A DNA stretch of 64,000 bases from Calliopum simillimum (GCA_951812925.1 OX638368.1:114723309-114787308); one strand, 5' to 3'. Counted from the stretch's first letter, positions 23,401 through 35,194 are shown. Numbers and translations are program-made. The notes: generated by a model not told the origin, from the letters alone.

Positions 23401-26400
23401 AATAATTTTAAGCTAATTGGAGTGAAAAAAAAAAAAAAAACAAACAAGATAATAGTAGGAAGTGTTATTGTTTGAGAAATATAACATAATATTGTGAAAC
23501 GTTACAATTGCACTATATAATGAGACATTGATATAATAGAGATAATAATGAGCCTTGAAAATTAATTTCTCATTAAAAAATGATAAAGCAAACAAATATG
23601 TCAGTAGCTCTTATAGTTTAATCTAATTACAGTTTGTGGAACTAATTAAGGCCCCTATTGCGGTTGTCGATTTGCGATAAAATCGATGGCCATTGATTTT
23701 TTCTTCTAGCCCTATCTTTGAAACTACATCACCGATTCCACTAATTTATGTCTTACATGTCATTTAAAGCCATTTGCAATCAAATGGCGAAAACTTTATT
23801 CAAATCGGTGAAGAGGTTTCAAAGATAGGGCTAGTAGAAACAATCGATGGCCATCGATTTTATCGCAAATCGACAACCGCAATAGGGGCCTAATTTCGTC
23901 AAATAAGTACATAAATCATTTAGACTTCATAATTAAAGTCACATAAAAGTAGGATCAACCTATCCCTTTATAATTTAAATATTTGTGTCGTATTCCCAAA
24001 TGACGAAGCATCCACCATAACTAAAACTCTACAAATATCATAAATTAATTTTAAGAAGACGCTATTTCGTTAGTCTAATGATACTATATAATAGTTTTGA
24101 GGTTATGTCTTGTGTTCACTAAATGCCAAGTAGTAAAAGTCAATTTGGTAATGGAAATGAGAGTAAAAATAATAAAATTTGTTACGTTCCCCAAATCACT
24201 TTATTGGAGAAGAGTTAGTTGATAGAAATTAAATGCAAAATTGAGTTTATACACATTCTATAAAATTAAGTGAGCAATTCTATTGGAAGTATCGATAAAG
24301 GGTACTTTTACTATATGTCAAATCAGGGGTTGAAATAAGAAAAACTTATTACTGCAGAATTTTTTTTTTTTTGCAATTTTTAGCAAAATTTTTTTAATGT
24401 CTTATTCCAGTGATTAATATTAAATATTAATATTAAACAACAGATATCATGGCAATGGTTCAATTTAAAATTGAAAATTTATAGCGAAATTTTTTTCGAA
24501 AGCATTAGGGGTCTACACAAGACATCTTGAAATAAAGTGTACTTTTTTTTACACCCATATTTTACACTGAACTGATGCATTTGATCCAAAAAATTCAAGA
24601 TTCAAATCATAGTGTACACTGATTTAATTTTGACACTATTTACATTGTCTTGTTTTATCAGTGTGAAAAATAAACTTGGTTCTAAAAAATACATCAGTGA
24701 ACTCTATTTTATAAAAACAAATACTTCAGGTCACTGTAAAACGTGCTAGTAGAGAAACCACAATAAAATGTATGATATGGTAACACTTGCAGAATTGTAG
24801 TAGCTTTCATACATTTTTGCGACAGAGAGAGAGAGCGTAAACAAAAAAGAGGCACAAGAAGAGAGCGATAAACTACTCTTATCACACCATTAGCATTTAG
24901 TAGTGTACACTACTACTACAGTATGCAACTAAAATAACTGAAACAAATGAAACAAGACAAATTAGCACAGTATTTGTTTATTTTCTATCAAATTCTAGTT
25001 CTGTCAAGACATTTACACACGACACTGAACTAGAGCATTTGATAAATAAAAAGCAGGTACAAAATATAACGTATCTTGAAACGAAATGTCTTAAAACGCA
25101 AACAAGACGTCTTGTGCAGACCCCTAGAAAGCATTTATAAAAATATGTTTAAAGTAGAGTTGCCGAGTACTTATTGTGGTTGCTACATTTTAGCCCAAAT
25201 TGGTGAGGTTAGACAACTAAAACAACGGTTATATGCGAAATAAAATGAGTATTTAGTTTCAACGATTAACGCAAAACAAAGTAATATGAATTTGGGTGAA
25301 AATTATTATTACAATTTTATACAATATTCTGAAGTTATTACTGCAAATTTGAAGTTATTACTGCAGAAATAGGGAATTACTACAGCTTATTTCAATGCCT
25401 GTGTCAAATACTATTATAGTGTTAAAAGCTTCTTAATGTACAACGATATATTGGTAAGTACATATACAAATTTTGCGGTTTTGAAACAATGAAATACTTT
25501 GAATTAAATTTCCCAGCTCTATTTTTGATCCAAAATATTTGCACTTTTTTATTTTATTTCTTATTTGTATTAATGGTGCGTAAAGGTTAGCAAAATGACA
25601 ATTGAATATCAAACTAAATCGTGCTAATCATGCTAAACAATTATTGATAATAACAATTCGAGATAGGTAAAAGTGCAATTATCGACACTTAAAATGATGT
25701 GAGGAATGAGTAATATTGTAATAAATAAGCACTATCAGCATTTCAACTGAGTTTAAGCTAAAAGCAACTACAATGAAAAGTCCTTTTTTCGAATTATATA
25801 TAATAGTGTAGAATTGTTTATTGGGGGTTATCGTGAATCAAGATTCCCGGGGAATTTTCTTAAACTGCAATAGAGAATGCACTGCAGTCTGAGAAAATTC
25901 CTCGGGAATATTTATTCACGATAACCCCCATTATCTTTACATTTGGTTCCCAAAATTGTGCAATGAAATGTAGTCATATTAATAGAATAGACAAAGACTA
26001 TAAACAACATTGCATAATCTAGATACTTTAAACTTTTATTTATACTGGTGATAGAATAATTATATAATAGCGTTCTAAATTTAAAGACTTTCGCTGCATA
26101 AAAACAACTAATAAAAAATCAACAAAATTAACGAATATTGGTTTTTTAAGTTTTTTTCTTTTAACAGACGATAGCTTCTTACATCGACTACTACGCGGTA
26201 TACAGCGATTACCAGATGAAACAGCACCGCACCAAGGAAAGCAAGCCACAATCGCATCCAGTTGCTCATATGTATCGCTTATTACTTTTTTGCACAAGTT
26301 AAAGAGTTAACGGTTAGCAATTTAAGTCCCAGCATAAAGTTTGCGCAGTGATAAGAAAGTAATGAGAAATAATTAAGAATAAAATAAACAAGTCCCGCAG

Positions 26401-29400
26401 CCAAATTAAAAAAATTTTAAAAGCTTTTTGAAAGTAAAATTAAAAAAGTAAAACAAAATCAAAATAATTTCATACTTGAATTGGACACTTCTTTCACATA
26501 TTGAAGTGCCAAGCGTTTCAAGTAATTGGCATCATCTTCAGCAACAAAGAAACCCATAAAATTCGGGCTCATATATAATTCCAGTTTAATTGGACGATCC
26601 AGTAAGGCACCTGTCATATCGACAACTTGCTTAAGCGCTTTAGACAGCTGCAAAGAACATTCGTCTGGTGCCTGGAAACAAGTTTAATTAATTTTTCGCA
26701 CAATTATTTAAATATTATTTTTCATTAAAATATAATTGGAGACATACATATTATTAATTAATACAAATAATATTGTTGCAGCTAGAGGCAGGACGTTATT
26801 GGGGGTTATCGTGAATCAAGATTCCCGGGGAATTTTCTTAAACTGTAATAGAGAATGCACGGCAGTCTGCGAAAATTCCCCGGGAATCTTGATTCACGAT
26901 AACCCCCATTATTTTTTCCGAATTTGCAAACTTCGAAATGTTACTCATACGACGTGGTGTCACGAGTCGTTCCCGCATAATTTTTTAAGCCAACTGATTT
27001 ACCTTGTCTTGGTCAGCATTGAATCTTGATATTTAGAAGATGTGATTATTTACCAAGGACGTATAAATTGAGTAAAGCCGATTTTATTGACTACCATTAT
27101 AGTTGAAACATTAGGGTGTCTATTTTACTACATATTTGAAATTTCTTTTTTGGTTTCATTAGCCTATGTTTTAGTATCTATCGTAGCCTGTTGACGACGC
27201 AAGCAGGATATTTGATTTTTATTTAATTTGTATGAAAACAAAAAATATATATCTCCGAAAATACTAAATTAACCCTGTGATCGGCAGTGCCGCCTTAAGG
27301 CGGGGTTGGCAATTTTCGCAAAAATCCATATGCAATAAAATATTTTTCACCAATTTGTATTCGCCTCTCGTTGTCGAATAATTGTTAAATGCAAAAATGT
27401 TTATTTGACAACCGTGGATGACTGCGGTCAATCGCTGCAATTTGAATATCGGACGCAATAATTATTTGTGTAACAAGAGCAATTTCAAAAAATAAAATAA
27501 ATTATTTCTTGTGTTCTGATGGCTGAAAAAAATTTTTGGTAAGTACGTTTATTATTGTAGAATGTAATGTATCATAATTATGGATTCTTAAGAGACTGCT
27601 CGATGGTTTCTTGTGTTTCGTGGTTTTCTATCATGCTTGCTATGATGAAAGTGAAGAATAGGAGTTTCTAATATTTGATGATGATATAGCACAAGTAGTT
27701 AGTAACATTCAGCAATTAAAATGAATCCAGCAGTGATTTTTTCTCTGCAATTAGCAGTTTGAATGTGGATAAGAGGTGAAACATTCATAGATTTATTATT
27801 TTCAATTAAGTTATCACTTATATTTTTTTTTTTTCTTTAAGAAACGCCGTCAACTAGCTCAAGCAAGACATTAACCAGCACATCATTATTATCGATTAAT
27901 AAACCTAAACGCCCTTTACCAAATCTCGATAAAAATTTGCCATATTTTTTATCTAATGCTGGTGGCTTCACTGGAACTGCGATTAACAGCAATGCAGACC
28001 CCCCTCAGTTCAAAAACATTTTATGAAAAAAAAACCGTTTGGCAATTCAATTGTTTTTTGCGGCGATAGAAATTTACCCGAGTGTTTCAATGAATTGATA
28101 ACGCCTTTTCAATGCTTCCTGTATTTCTTCACCGATGATTTATTCGATAAAATCGCAGAAGAAAGCAATATCTCATCACCAGGACAATGGAAGCAGTTTC
28201 AATCACACCTGCTGAGCTGAAACAGTACATTGGCTTATTGCTGTACATAACTGCCTTTCGATATCCCAATAAATACAGAGAAAAACACGCTTCCGAAGTC
28301 ATTAAAATTACAATGACGGCGAAGCAATTCTTTAAAATTCGTAAATTGCTCTGTTCTAACGACAGATTATCCGCTACATAAAATAAGACCAACTATTAAA
28401 CGTTATAATGTCTGCTTCGATTCAGTTCCAAAGGTACCATGACTAAAAGCAAATGTGCTCAACAAATATTATATCCGCTTTGCGCCAAATACCAGATAAA
28501 CCACACAAGTACGGAATAAAACTGTTTGCTCTCTGTGATTCCACTGGCTTTTCGTACAAATTTGAAGTATACAAGGGTGCGGGTGACAATAATATACTAA
28601 AGAATACGTCTAATTCAGGTTTGGCATGAAATGTTATACGCTTATCACGGACTAGTCCTGGCTGCAAAGATCCAGTTGGCCAACTATCGAGTGCTAATTA
28701 TAATCCTTCGGAGCTAGAAATACATACACACCACCGGCTGATATTTGTTATGATGGTATTGGGCATGTTCCTAATCTTTTGGATAACAGCGGAAGGCGAT
28801 TATGTAAAATGTCTGATTGTAAATCAGAAACACAAATGCAATCTAAACATTTGTTTGCCTACAACAAAAAAATGGTTTTAGCTTTCTACTTTACTTTAAT
28901 TTTTTTACGCATTAACAGGCAGTTCCGTGTGGCTTTCAGAAGTCGCCTTTTGCTTATTTTAACATCTGACATCGCCACATTATTGGTCAGTATGAATTTT
29001 TTCATTTCAAACAAAAATTGGCCGGTTAGAGGGTTAATCAATTGAGTCCCCGGAACCTTTTATGTACGAAAATTAATCCTCTACAAAACGCCGCTATGAG
29101 AATTCAAATTAAAAAGTTTATTAGCATAATAAGGCATTGGCGAATGGAATCGAGATCGATAAAAGCCTAGCATAAATATGTAAAAGATTAAAAGTTATAA
29201 ATTATTTTGTGTATTAAATACCTCGAAAACCAAATGAGATTTATAAAAAATTTTTGCTTATTTCATCAAATCTTACCTTAAAAAATGAAACCAATGTGAT
29301 ATGTGGCACATAATTGTGAGCGCCATTCCAACCGCACAGTAAACGAGACTTGGTCCAAAATTCTTCCAGTTGTTGTAAAAATGGACCGGTCGGACATGCG

Positions 29401-29780
29401 TAAAGTATGTATTCACGTGGCGTGCATTCATCCAACGTGGGATCGTTGACGTGTGCAAGTAGCCAATCGGATGCTATTTGTACACCGCGATTTCCAGTAG
29501 AGGCCAAGGCTTTTTCGCTTCAGGAGTAACATGAAATAAAGGAAAAATCAATAATTATAAATCAAATGTATAGACAAAATAGTGAAAGAAAGCAAATGGG
29601 AAGCAAAAGCAAATGGGCCTTATTTAATTTTATTTGCAAAGTAATCATACATTTGTTTAGACAGACTTACGCCCTATGTTTTTGGAATCCCATTTGAAGC
29701 AACGTTTGCAGAGGTGTCAGATGATGTTGCTTCGATATTCTTGTCGGTGTTGGATTTTTCCGCGGAGGTAAAGTTGCCAT
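17426..29780 (-). CDS. UBASH3: UBASH3/Sts/TULA protein phosphatase, nine exons
   Basis: Minus-strand exons with GT-AG borders and consistent phases: 29780-29671, 29517-29277, 26671-26476, 21367-21198, 21120-20793, 19584-19089, 18870-18704, 18565-18317 and 17664-17426, giving 731 residues. Domains in order: UBA (about 22-60, LQTLLQMGF); a 2H phosphoesterase-like domain with HITLVSFF (about 110-117) and HLTLAYQF (about 194-201); SH3 (about 243-300, [20 protein letters not shown]); a Gln-rich linker (about 425-437); and a histidine-phosphatase domain with RHGER (about 477-481), [11 protein letters not shown] and the second catalytic His in VAHATTLDT (about 661). Family members are tyrosine-phosphatase-like regulators that bind ubiquitin. 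Introns are large and full of transposons, notably between exons 2 and 4. Confidence 0.93.
17720..18304. mobile_element. hAT-like non-autonomous element, copy 1
   Basis: This matches the element at 24506-25126 along most of its length, in the same orientation (shared blocks include AATTCAAGATTCAAATC, GTAGTAGCTTTCATACATTT and AACAAAAAAGAGGCACA). The right end, CTTGTGCAGACCCCTA, stops at 18304; the left end is degenerate. It lies in UBASH3 intron 8, and its right end is only 12 bp from the end of exon 8, just outside the splice donor. Confidence 0.75.
19700..20700 (+). mobile_element. Decayed mariner in UBASH3 intron 5
   Basis: In several frames with stops, mariner transposase fragments appear in order: a [19 protein letters not shown] segment near 19925, [15 protein letters not shown] near 20030, [12 protein letters not shown] near 20260 and [10 protein letters not shown] near 20620. 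Many frameshifts and stops make it a fossil. It differs from the mariner at 6301. Confidence 0.75.
21368..23060. other. UBASH3 intron 3, distal part
   Basis: Mostly AT-rich intron. It contains a compact two-stem motif at 21990-22031 (described as a finding). Otherwise no supported feature. Confidence 0.4.
23065..23280. repeat. Imperfect inverted repeat in UBASH3 intron
   Basis: The arm at about 23072-23122 contains TTTGCAGTCGCCGATTCGGA, and its reverse complement appears at about 23228-23276 (TTCGGAATCAGCGACTGCAA), separated by about 105 bp. The outer right side then has three GTATATATCTTCTTT-like repeats up to 23360. Probably a MITE or foldback remnant. Confidence 0.65.
23650..23890. mobile_element. 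Palindromic MITE with TAA target duplication
   Basis: A 241-bp element with long inverted arms starts GGCCCCTATTGCGGTTGTCG and ends with its reverse complement at 23890. The arms are about 95 bp, with a short central spacer. TAA flanks both sides (23647-23649 and 23891-23893), the target size and sequence expected of PIF/Harbinger-type elements. No coding capacity. Confidence 0.85.
24506..25126. mobile_element. hAT-like non-autonomous element, copy 2
   Basis: The ends form a terminal inverted repeat: TAGGGGTCTACACAAGACAT at 24506 and, ending at 25126, ACGTCTTGTGCAGACCCCTA. It is flanked by the 8-bp direct repeat GAAAGCAT (24498-24505 and 25127-25134). An 8-bp target duplication and TAGGG-type ends are hallmarks of the hAT superfamily. 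The 621-bp interior has no transposase ORF. It lies in UBASH3 intron 3. Confidence 0.9.
25823..25929. mobile_element. 107-bp palindromic MITE, copy 1
   Basis: It starts GGGGGTTATCGTGAATCAAG and ends with the inverted sequence (CACGATAACCCCC). Inner arms contain TTCCCGGGGAATTTTCTTA and its near reverse complement. ATT flanks both sides (25820-25822 and 25930-25932). Other copies are at 26801-26907, 41054-41125 and 50280-50355. Confidence 0.9.
26108..26269 (-). CDS. Possible 53-codon membrane micropeptide
   Basis: Within UBASH3 intron 3, on the same strand, ATG at 26269 opens a 53-codon frame beginning [20 protein letters not shown], a strong single hydrophobic segment, with a basic tail. An AATAAA (26040-26035, minus) lies about 70 bp downstream, so a short transcript could end here. 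Two alternatives exist. GAT|GTAAGA near codon 29 is a good splice donor, which would make this a signal-peptide exon. In another frame, the region joins in phase to UBASH3 exon 3 and ends at the same polyadenylation signal, giving a possible truncated isoform without SH3 and phosphatase domains. I do not recognise the peptide. Confidence 0.3.
   Translation of the reverse strand: MSNWMRLWLAFLGAVLFHLVIAVYRVVVDVRSYRLLKEKNLKNQYSLILLIFY
26801..26907. mobile_element. 107-bp palindromic MITE, copy 2
   Basis: It is nearly identical to the copy at 25823-25929, including the GGGGGTTATCGTGAATCAAG end, and is flanked by ATT (26798-26800 and 26908-26910). It lies in UBASH3 intron 2, less than 130 bp from exon 3. 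Confidence 0.9.
27273..29033 (+). mobile_element. piggyBac-like transposon relic
   Basis: TTAA at 27269-27272 is followed by CCCTGTGATCGGCA. The right end reads GGCCGGTTAGAGGG, followed by TTAA at 29034-29037. TTAA duplication and CCCT/AGGG ends are typical of piggyBac. The interior holds broken plus-strand transposase pieces: [32 protein letters not shown] (about 28095-28155), [19 protein letters not shown] and a C-terminal KHLFAYNKK segment. Many stops and frameshifts make it inactive. It lies in UBASH3 intron 2. Confidence 0.85.
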
Positions 29781-30110
29781 TTTTATTCTTTCCACGAGAT
29801 GTTTCCTTTCCTTAGAACAACCCACTTACTAAAATGACATATGTAAATATTATCTAATTTTTTTCTTTAATGGAAATTCTTTTATATTTCTACCACTTTC
29901 AGTTTGTATTTTTATGTTTACAATTTTTTTTTTATTTTTTGCGCAAAGTGTTGTTGACTGTCAAATTATTGTTAACACGAATGGCAGCTCAAAGTGAAAC
30001 GTCAAATGCACAGTGAACTAAACTTAATTATGCTGCACTCAAAATCAGTAACTATTGTTTTTTAACTATTGTTTTTCCTTGTAATTTGGGCTTGAACGAA
30101 ATCCTGAATT
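29781..30110. promoter_or_regulatory. UBASH3 upstream region
   Basis: This is the DNA immediately 5' of the UBASH3 start codon on the minus strand and should hold its 5' UTR and promoter. I see no definite TATA box or initiator. Confidence 0.3.
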
Positions 30111-30114
30111 TAAA

Positions 30115-30610
30115 AACTTATTTGATTGCCCGTTTCCACCGAAGATTTATGAAGTGATTTAGACATAACTCACCACTTTCATCGTGTATTAAGCGTCAAA
30201 TAATTCTGGAAGCAGCCGTTAATCACCTCATAAATCTCCGGTGGAAAAAGGCTATAATAGTGCTTTTTCACCGAAGATTTATGAGATTTACGGCTGTTTT
30301 CAAATTTAATTGACGTTTAATACATGATAAATCAACGGTGGAATCAGGCTATTAAGGTAACTCGCCTCATTCATCATGTACATACTTAACGTCAAATAAA
30401 TTTGAAAATAACTCTAAATCACCTTAGGAATCTCCGGTGGCAGCGCACTAATATAGTAAAATTTTACTCTACGCAGTGTTGCCGCGTCGGCCCTAATACT
30501 ATGTTTACACCAAAGATTTAGCTATGAAGATATAAATAAATTTTGTTGCTAAATCCTACCCGCTTACACCGGCCGAAAGGGATTTATTTTTGACAGTAAA
30601 TATCAATTAA
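30115..30610. repeat. Cluster of hairpin MITE fragments
   Basis: Repeated, in both orientations: TTTCACCGAAGATTTATGA and its inverse TCATAAATCTCCGGTGGA, together with internal TCATGTATTAAACGTCAAAT-like segments. At least four part-copies are side by side. The same family recurs at 35195-35580. It looks like a MITE family that inserts into or beside its own copies. Confidence 0.7.
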
Positions 30611-31154
30611 TGAATGATATTTGTTTTTATTTACATATTTAGAACATTTTATTTGCTCATACAAAAATAATCAAATTTCAACTTAATTAAAAACCGTCTA
30701 TGAGTTTGAAACTCCATGGACTGCAATGGTTGGGTTACCCAAATTGCTACCAGCAAAAAAATTCTGATACTTTAATTTTTAGCATTTCGTGAAGAGTTAT
30801 AGTTAGGAAGTTGGCACGCGACGAAGATACCAATGTTGATTTCCCACAAATACACGTGTATGAACATTCTCATTTCATCAGCGATATTTTTCTTTCGTCG
30901 GATGACAGCTGATAAAACTCTGCATCTTTGGGAAAAAGCTGTTTTGCACAAGTTTACCATAGAGACACCTATACAATTTTTTTGACTTATGGGACACAGG
31001 AAATTAATAACAACAACAAATGTCGCTGAAACCTCAAAGGTTCCGATTGCCATATCTCCGAAATTAGGTCTATTTAAACATTTATTAGATAACTAAAATC
31101 TAAGTTGGATTATTCAGAACATTTTAGTATAAACAACCATAATGTAAACGCAAG

Positions 31155-31981
31155 TAATCCGCCCTGTTCCCAATTCCACTTTCACGTGAAAGTGGGTATA
31201 AAGTGGAATGCAAAACTTTTTGAAAAGTCGGCATTATGCTACGACTTTTCAATTAATTTTGCTTTTTTAAAGCTGTTTTTTCGATCAAATTGAGAAAAAA
31301 AATACACACGTATAAGCTCCAGAGTTTTTCCCTTTTTTAGCGAGTAATTCTAATTTTTATTGCAAATGTAATATTATTAATATTGCTGAAATAAAAAACT
31401 CTAACTAAAAAAATATTTTTTCCGATGACAAGTAAAAAGTCGGCAAATTGGCATTTTCGAAGTCAGTGTTTGTGTGAATTATTTGACATTTCATTATGTC
31501 ATGGTGTTAGTAAGAATAGTTCGAAAACAGGATGCCACCTGATTTTATTTCTTAAATTGCAATTGAACATCTAATTAACCCAATAAAATGCACTGAGCAT
31601 GAAAAAAAACTTTCTGAAATTCCCTCAAATCAGAGGAAACCCCATAACTGGGCATCTCGCCTAATACATTATTTTGACAGACAAAATTGCGAGCAGTTAT
31701 AATATCAAGTGCATTGCAGCAGCCGTTATTAACGTGAAACTCAATTAAAGTTTATAAATTTAATAAAAAGCATTTTGATTCATAAATCTTGTTTACTTGT
31801 GTGCATTTTTTAACTGACAGCGAAAAAGTTTGCATTTCTACTGTGAAAAGTTAAACGTCTTGAACAGTCGTTGAATAGGCTTCACATCCACATCGAAAAT
31901 AAAAAGTAATCAACAAGTCTTCGAAATTAAAAGTAATTGAAATTACACGGATTACGGAACAGGCCGGATTACCACGCACTT
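31155..31981. mobile_element. Terminal-inverted-repeat element, copy 1
   Basis: The left end, TAATCCGCCCTGTTCC, and right end, GGAACAGGCCGGATTA, are inverted. The roughly 820-bp interior has no intact ORF. A second copy of the same sequence at 32470-34452 matches it closely but is interrupted by an insertion. Confidence 0.8.
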
Positions 31982-32469
31982 TCAGCTTATAGGTAGATTC
32001 CTCCAATTTTTGCTTTTTTTAGAAGCGCGTATTTGTAACTTCAATCGCTTTTATTGAACGAAAATTAGTTATTTTATAAAAATTCTGTTGACTCAATTAT
32101 GATGCTTCCACTGTGCCTTTATATTTTTCAAAACAAATGATTGTCAAAGTGATATTTCCCAATTTCAAAATTTCATGCATTGAGTAAAAATCAATTTCAT
32201 CACTACTTGCGTGATACGCAAGGCATGCGATTTTCGATTTCCCACATTGTTCTATGAATTTCATACAAAAAAAAAAAAAAAATGCGTGCACGCGCGTGAA
32301 AAATGCTCACGTATTTTGGGCATAATATTCATTTGTATTTATTAAAAAGTAACTGTTTCGGAAATATTCGATAGTCGAATTTTGCGGTTTTTTAAGACAG
32401 TTTTCTTAACGGTTAATGCAAGTCAATGTTATTTGTAAAACCTGTAATTCTCCACAAAAAAGATTCATA
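31982..32469. other. Spacer between the two element copies
   Basis: AT-rich with no supported gene. Confidence 0.4.
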
Positions 32470-34452
32470 CCGTCCTGTTCCCAATTCCACTTTCACGTGA
32501 AAGTGGGTATAAAGTGGAATGCAAAACTTTTTGAAAAGTCGGCATTATGCTACGACTTTTCAATTAATTTTGATTTTTTAAAGCTGTTTTTTCGATCAAA
32601 TTGAGAAAAAAAAAAATACACACGTATAAGCTCCAGAGTTTTTCCCTTTTTAAGCGAGTAATTCTAATTTTTATTGCAAATGTAATATAATTAATATTGC
32701 TGAGATAAAAAACTCTAACTAAAAAAATATTTTTTCCGATGACAAGTAAAAAGTCGGCAAATTGTCATTTTCGAAGTCAGTGTTTGTGTGAATTATTTGA
32801 CATTTCATTATGTCATGGTGTTAGTAAGAATAGTTCGAAAACAGGATGCCACCTGATTTTATTTCTTAAATTGCAATTGAACATCTAATTAACCCAATAA
32901 AATGCACTGAGCATAAAAAAAAACTTTCTGAAATTCCCTCAAATCAGAGGAAACCCCATAATTGGGCATCTCGCCTAATACACTATTTTGACAGACAAAA
33001 TTGCGAGCATTTATAATTTCAAGTGCATTGCAGCAGCTGTTGTTAAGCGAACGGTTCATTCAGTGCGTCGAATACGTCACGTCGTTTTTTTTTCAACTGA
33101 CTGCGACGCATTTGACGGAGAAGCCTGGCCCAATGAATACTTTCAAAACGGATTAAAACATCAAAATTCTTTTTATAATATTAATTTCAAATTTTAATTT
33201 TACACTTGCACAGCTCTAATATTCCAATATTATTCCAAAATAAAACAAAAACGACAAAGAAAAAAAAAATAACAAATGAAATTGAAAATAAAGGCAACGG
33301 CAACGACGTATATTTTTATCAAGATACACAGTTCGTTACTGCGGTCTGTGAAATTTGTTGAAATTGATAAAATGTTGCTTAAAACGGACAAACGAAATGT
33401 CTAAATACGTTTGTTTTTCGAATTCTGCGTCTGTTTAATATAAAATTTCCAGTAAATCAAACGCAGCGTTGGCATAGCAACATTTTATTTCTCTTTGAAC
33501 AACTTTATTTGTGTCTAACCAAATTGCACAGACTGGCGAGTAAGTCAAACGAATAAAATTTGAATATCTTATTGATATACGTCGTTGGCAACGGTTCATT
33601 CAGTACGTCGAGTACGTCACTGCGTTTTTTTCGACTGACAGCTAAGTTGAAAATATGAGTTTATATCAAGTGTGACCCAATCAGTACATCTCCGTCAACG
33701 CAACGTACAAAAGTTGCCCAACTCCCAACTTTCGACGCACGTCGTTTGATTTGACAACCGTAAAATACATTTATTTTCAATTTCATTTGTTGTTTTTTTT
33801 TTTTCTTTGACGTTTTTGTTTTATTTTTTGAATAATATTGGAATAAAAAAATATTGGAGCTGTGCAAGTGTAAAATTAAAATTTGAAATTAATATTATAA
33901 AATGAATTGTGATGTTTTAATCCGTTTTGAAAGTATTCATTGGGCCAGGCTTCTCAGTCAAATGCGTCGCAGTCAGTTGAAAAAAACGAGGTGACGTATT
34001 CGACGTACTGAATGGACCGTTCGCTTAAATTTATTTTACGGTTGTCAAATCACACGACGTACGTCGAAAGTTGGGAGTTGGGCAACTTTTGTACGTTGCG
34101 TTGACGGAGACGTACTGATTGGGTCACACTTGATATAAACTCATATTTTCAACTTAGCTGTCAGTCGAAAAAAACGACGTGACGTACTCGACGTACTGAA
34201 TGGACCGTTGCCTTTAAAGTGAAACTCAATTAAAGTTAATAAATTTAATAAAAAGCATTTTGATTCATAAATCTTGTTTACTTGTGTGCATTTTTTAACT
34301 GACAACGAAAAAGTTTGCATTTCTGCTGTGAAAAGTTGAACGTCTTGAACAGTCGTTGAATAGGCTTCACATCCACATCGAAAATAAAAAGTAATCAACA
34401 AGTCTTCGAAATTAAAAGTAATTGAAATTACACGGATTACGGAACAGGCCGG
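32470..34452. mobile_element. Terminal-inverted-repeat element, copy 2, interrupted
   Basis: The outer parts (32470-33046 and 34218-34452) match the element at 31155-31981 almost base for base. The ends are CCGTCCTGTTCC and GGAACAGGCCGG. At a TTAA in its middle it carries a 1.17-kb insertion (33047-34213) absent from the other copy, so the two copies together define an empty site and a filled site. Confidence 0.85.
33047..34213. mobile_element. Compound foldback insertion at TTAA
   Basis: It is flanked by TTAA on both sides (33043-33046 and 34214-34217), and the empty site in the sister element has one TTAA. Inside are two inverted-repeat pairs. Pair X: 33047-33290 with about 33771-34024. 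Pair Y: 33588-33770 with 34025-34213. Both pairs end in a GNNAACGGTTCATTCAGT-like terminus with a following CGTCGANTACGTCAC. A third palindrome (CAACGACGTATAT at about 33300 and ATATACGTCGTTG at about 33575) lies between. The arms are interleaved as X-Y-X'-Y'. There is no ORF. Confidence 0.8.
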
Positions 34453-34470
34453 AATATCTAAAATCATAGT

Positions 34471-34772
34471 TCTTCTTCTTCTTCGAATATGCTACTCATT
34501 ACGAGTATCATAGGCCCCTGATAACGAGAGCTGCCGTAAACACTAGGTTTTTATCACAGCTCTCAGCGTAGCGTCTTTACAGACTTATAAAATTATTATA
34601 TATCGAAATTTTCAGTCTGACTGAAATTGATTTTTTCTTTTTAACCTATAATTAGGTTATACGATACACGCGCCTTAAAAAAAACACGTGTAACGGGTCT
34701 AACTTTAAGACACGCGGGAACGATTACACACGAGAGCACGTCTGTACTCGGTCACGGACAAAACGAAAGACC
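34471..34772 (-). mobile_element. Short retroelement with 13-bp target duplication
   Basis: CTAAAATCATAGT occurs on both sides (34458-34470 and 34773-34785). On the minus strand the 302-bp insert ends in a GAAGAAGAAGAAGAA tail (left end). A target duplication of this length with a simple-repeat 3' tail indicates target-primed reverse transcription, so it is a SINE or 5'-truncated LINE. No ORF. Confidence 0.8.
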
Positions 34773-35194
34773 CTAAAATCATAGTATTGAATATAACATT
34801 TGTTCACAATATAATTTCAATTTGTATTCCATACAAATCTTACAAATAAAAAATTCATAAATAAACGGTGCCAATATGGAAACAAAAGATATTTTATTCC
34901 ATAATTATGAAGAACTGACGAAGAGCACCACTATCAACTATATGACGTTATCCTTACAAAGACATTTGCTTGAGTATACGAGTCGAACTTTGCTGTGTGG
35001 TTTCTTGAGCGTGTCCTCTCCATTTCCATTTGTGTAGCTAATCAAAAAATAATAATAAAAGATCTATTAATGATAATAAATACAAAACTTACGTGTTTCT
35101 TCGCTTTTCTGACGAAAATAAACAATTAAATGACACAGTAAATGTCAACAAAACTTCAAATTATCAAAGTTTAGAGGTGCCACATGCTTGAAAA

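Noticed and set aside
28779..29045. Independent gene in UBASH3 intron 2
   Set aside because: It is the C-terminal remnant of the piggyBac-like transposase bounded by the TTAA end at 29034.
34980..35150. Possible small spliced gene on the minus strand (donor near 35093, acceptor near 35039)
   Set aside because: Splice-like signals exist, but neither reading gives a recognisable protein and the frames are short; not enough to call.
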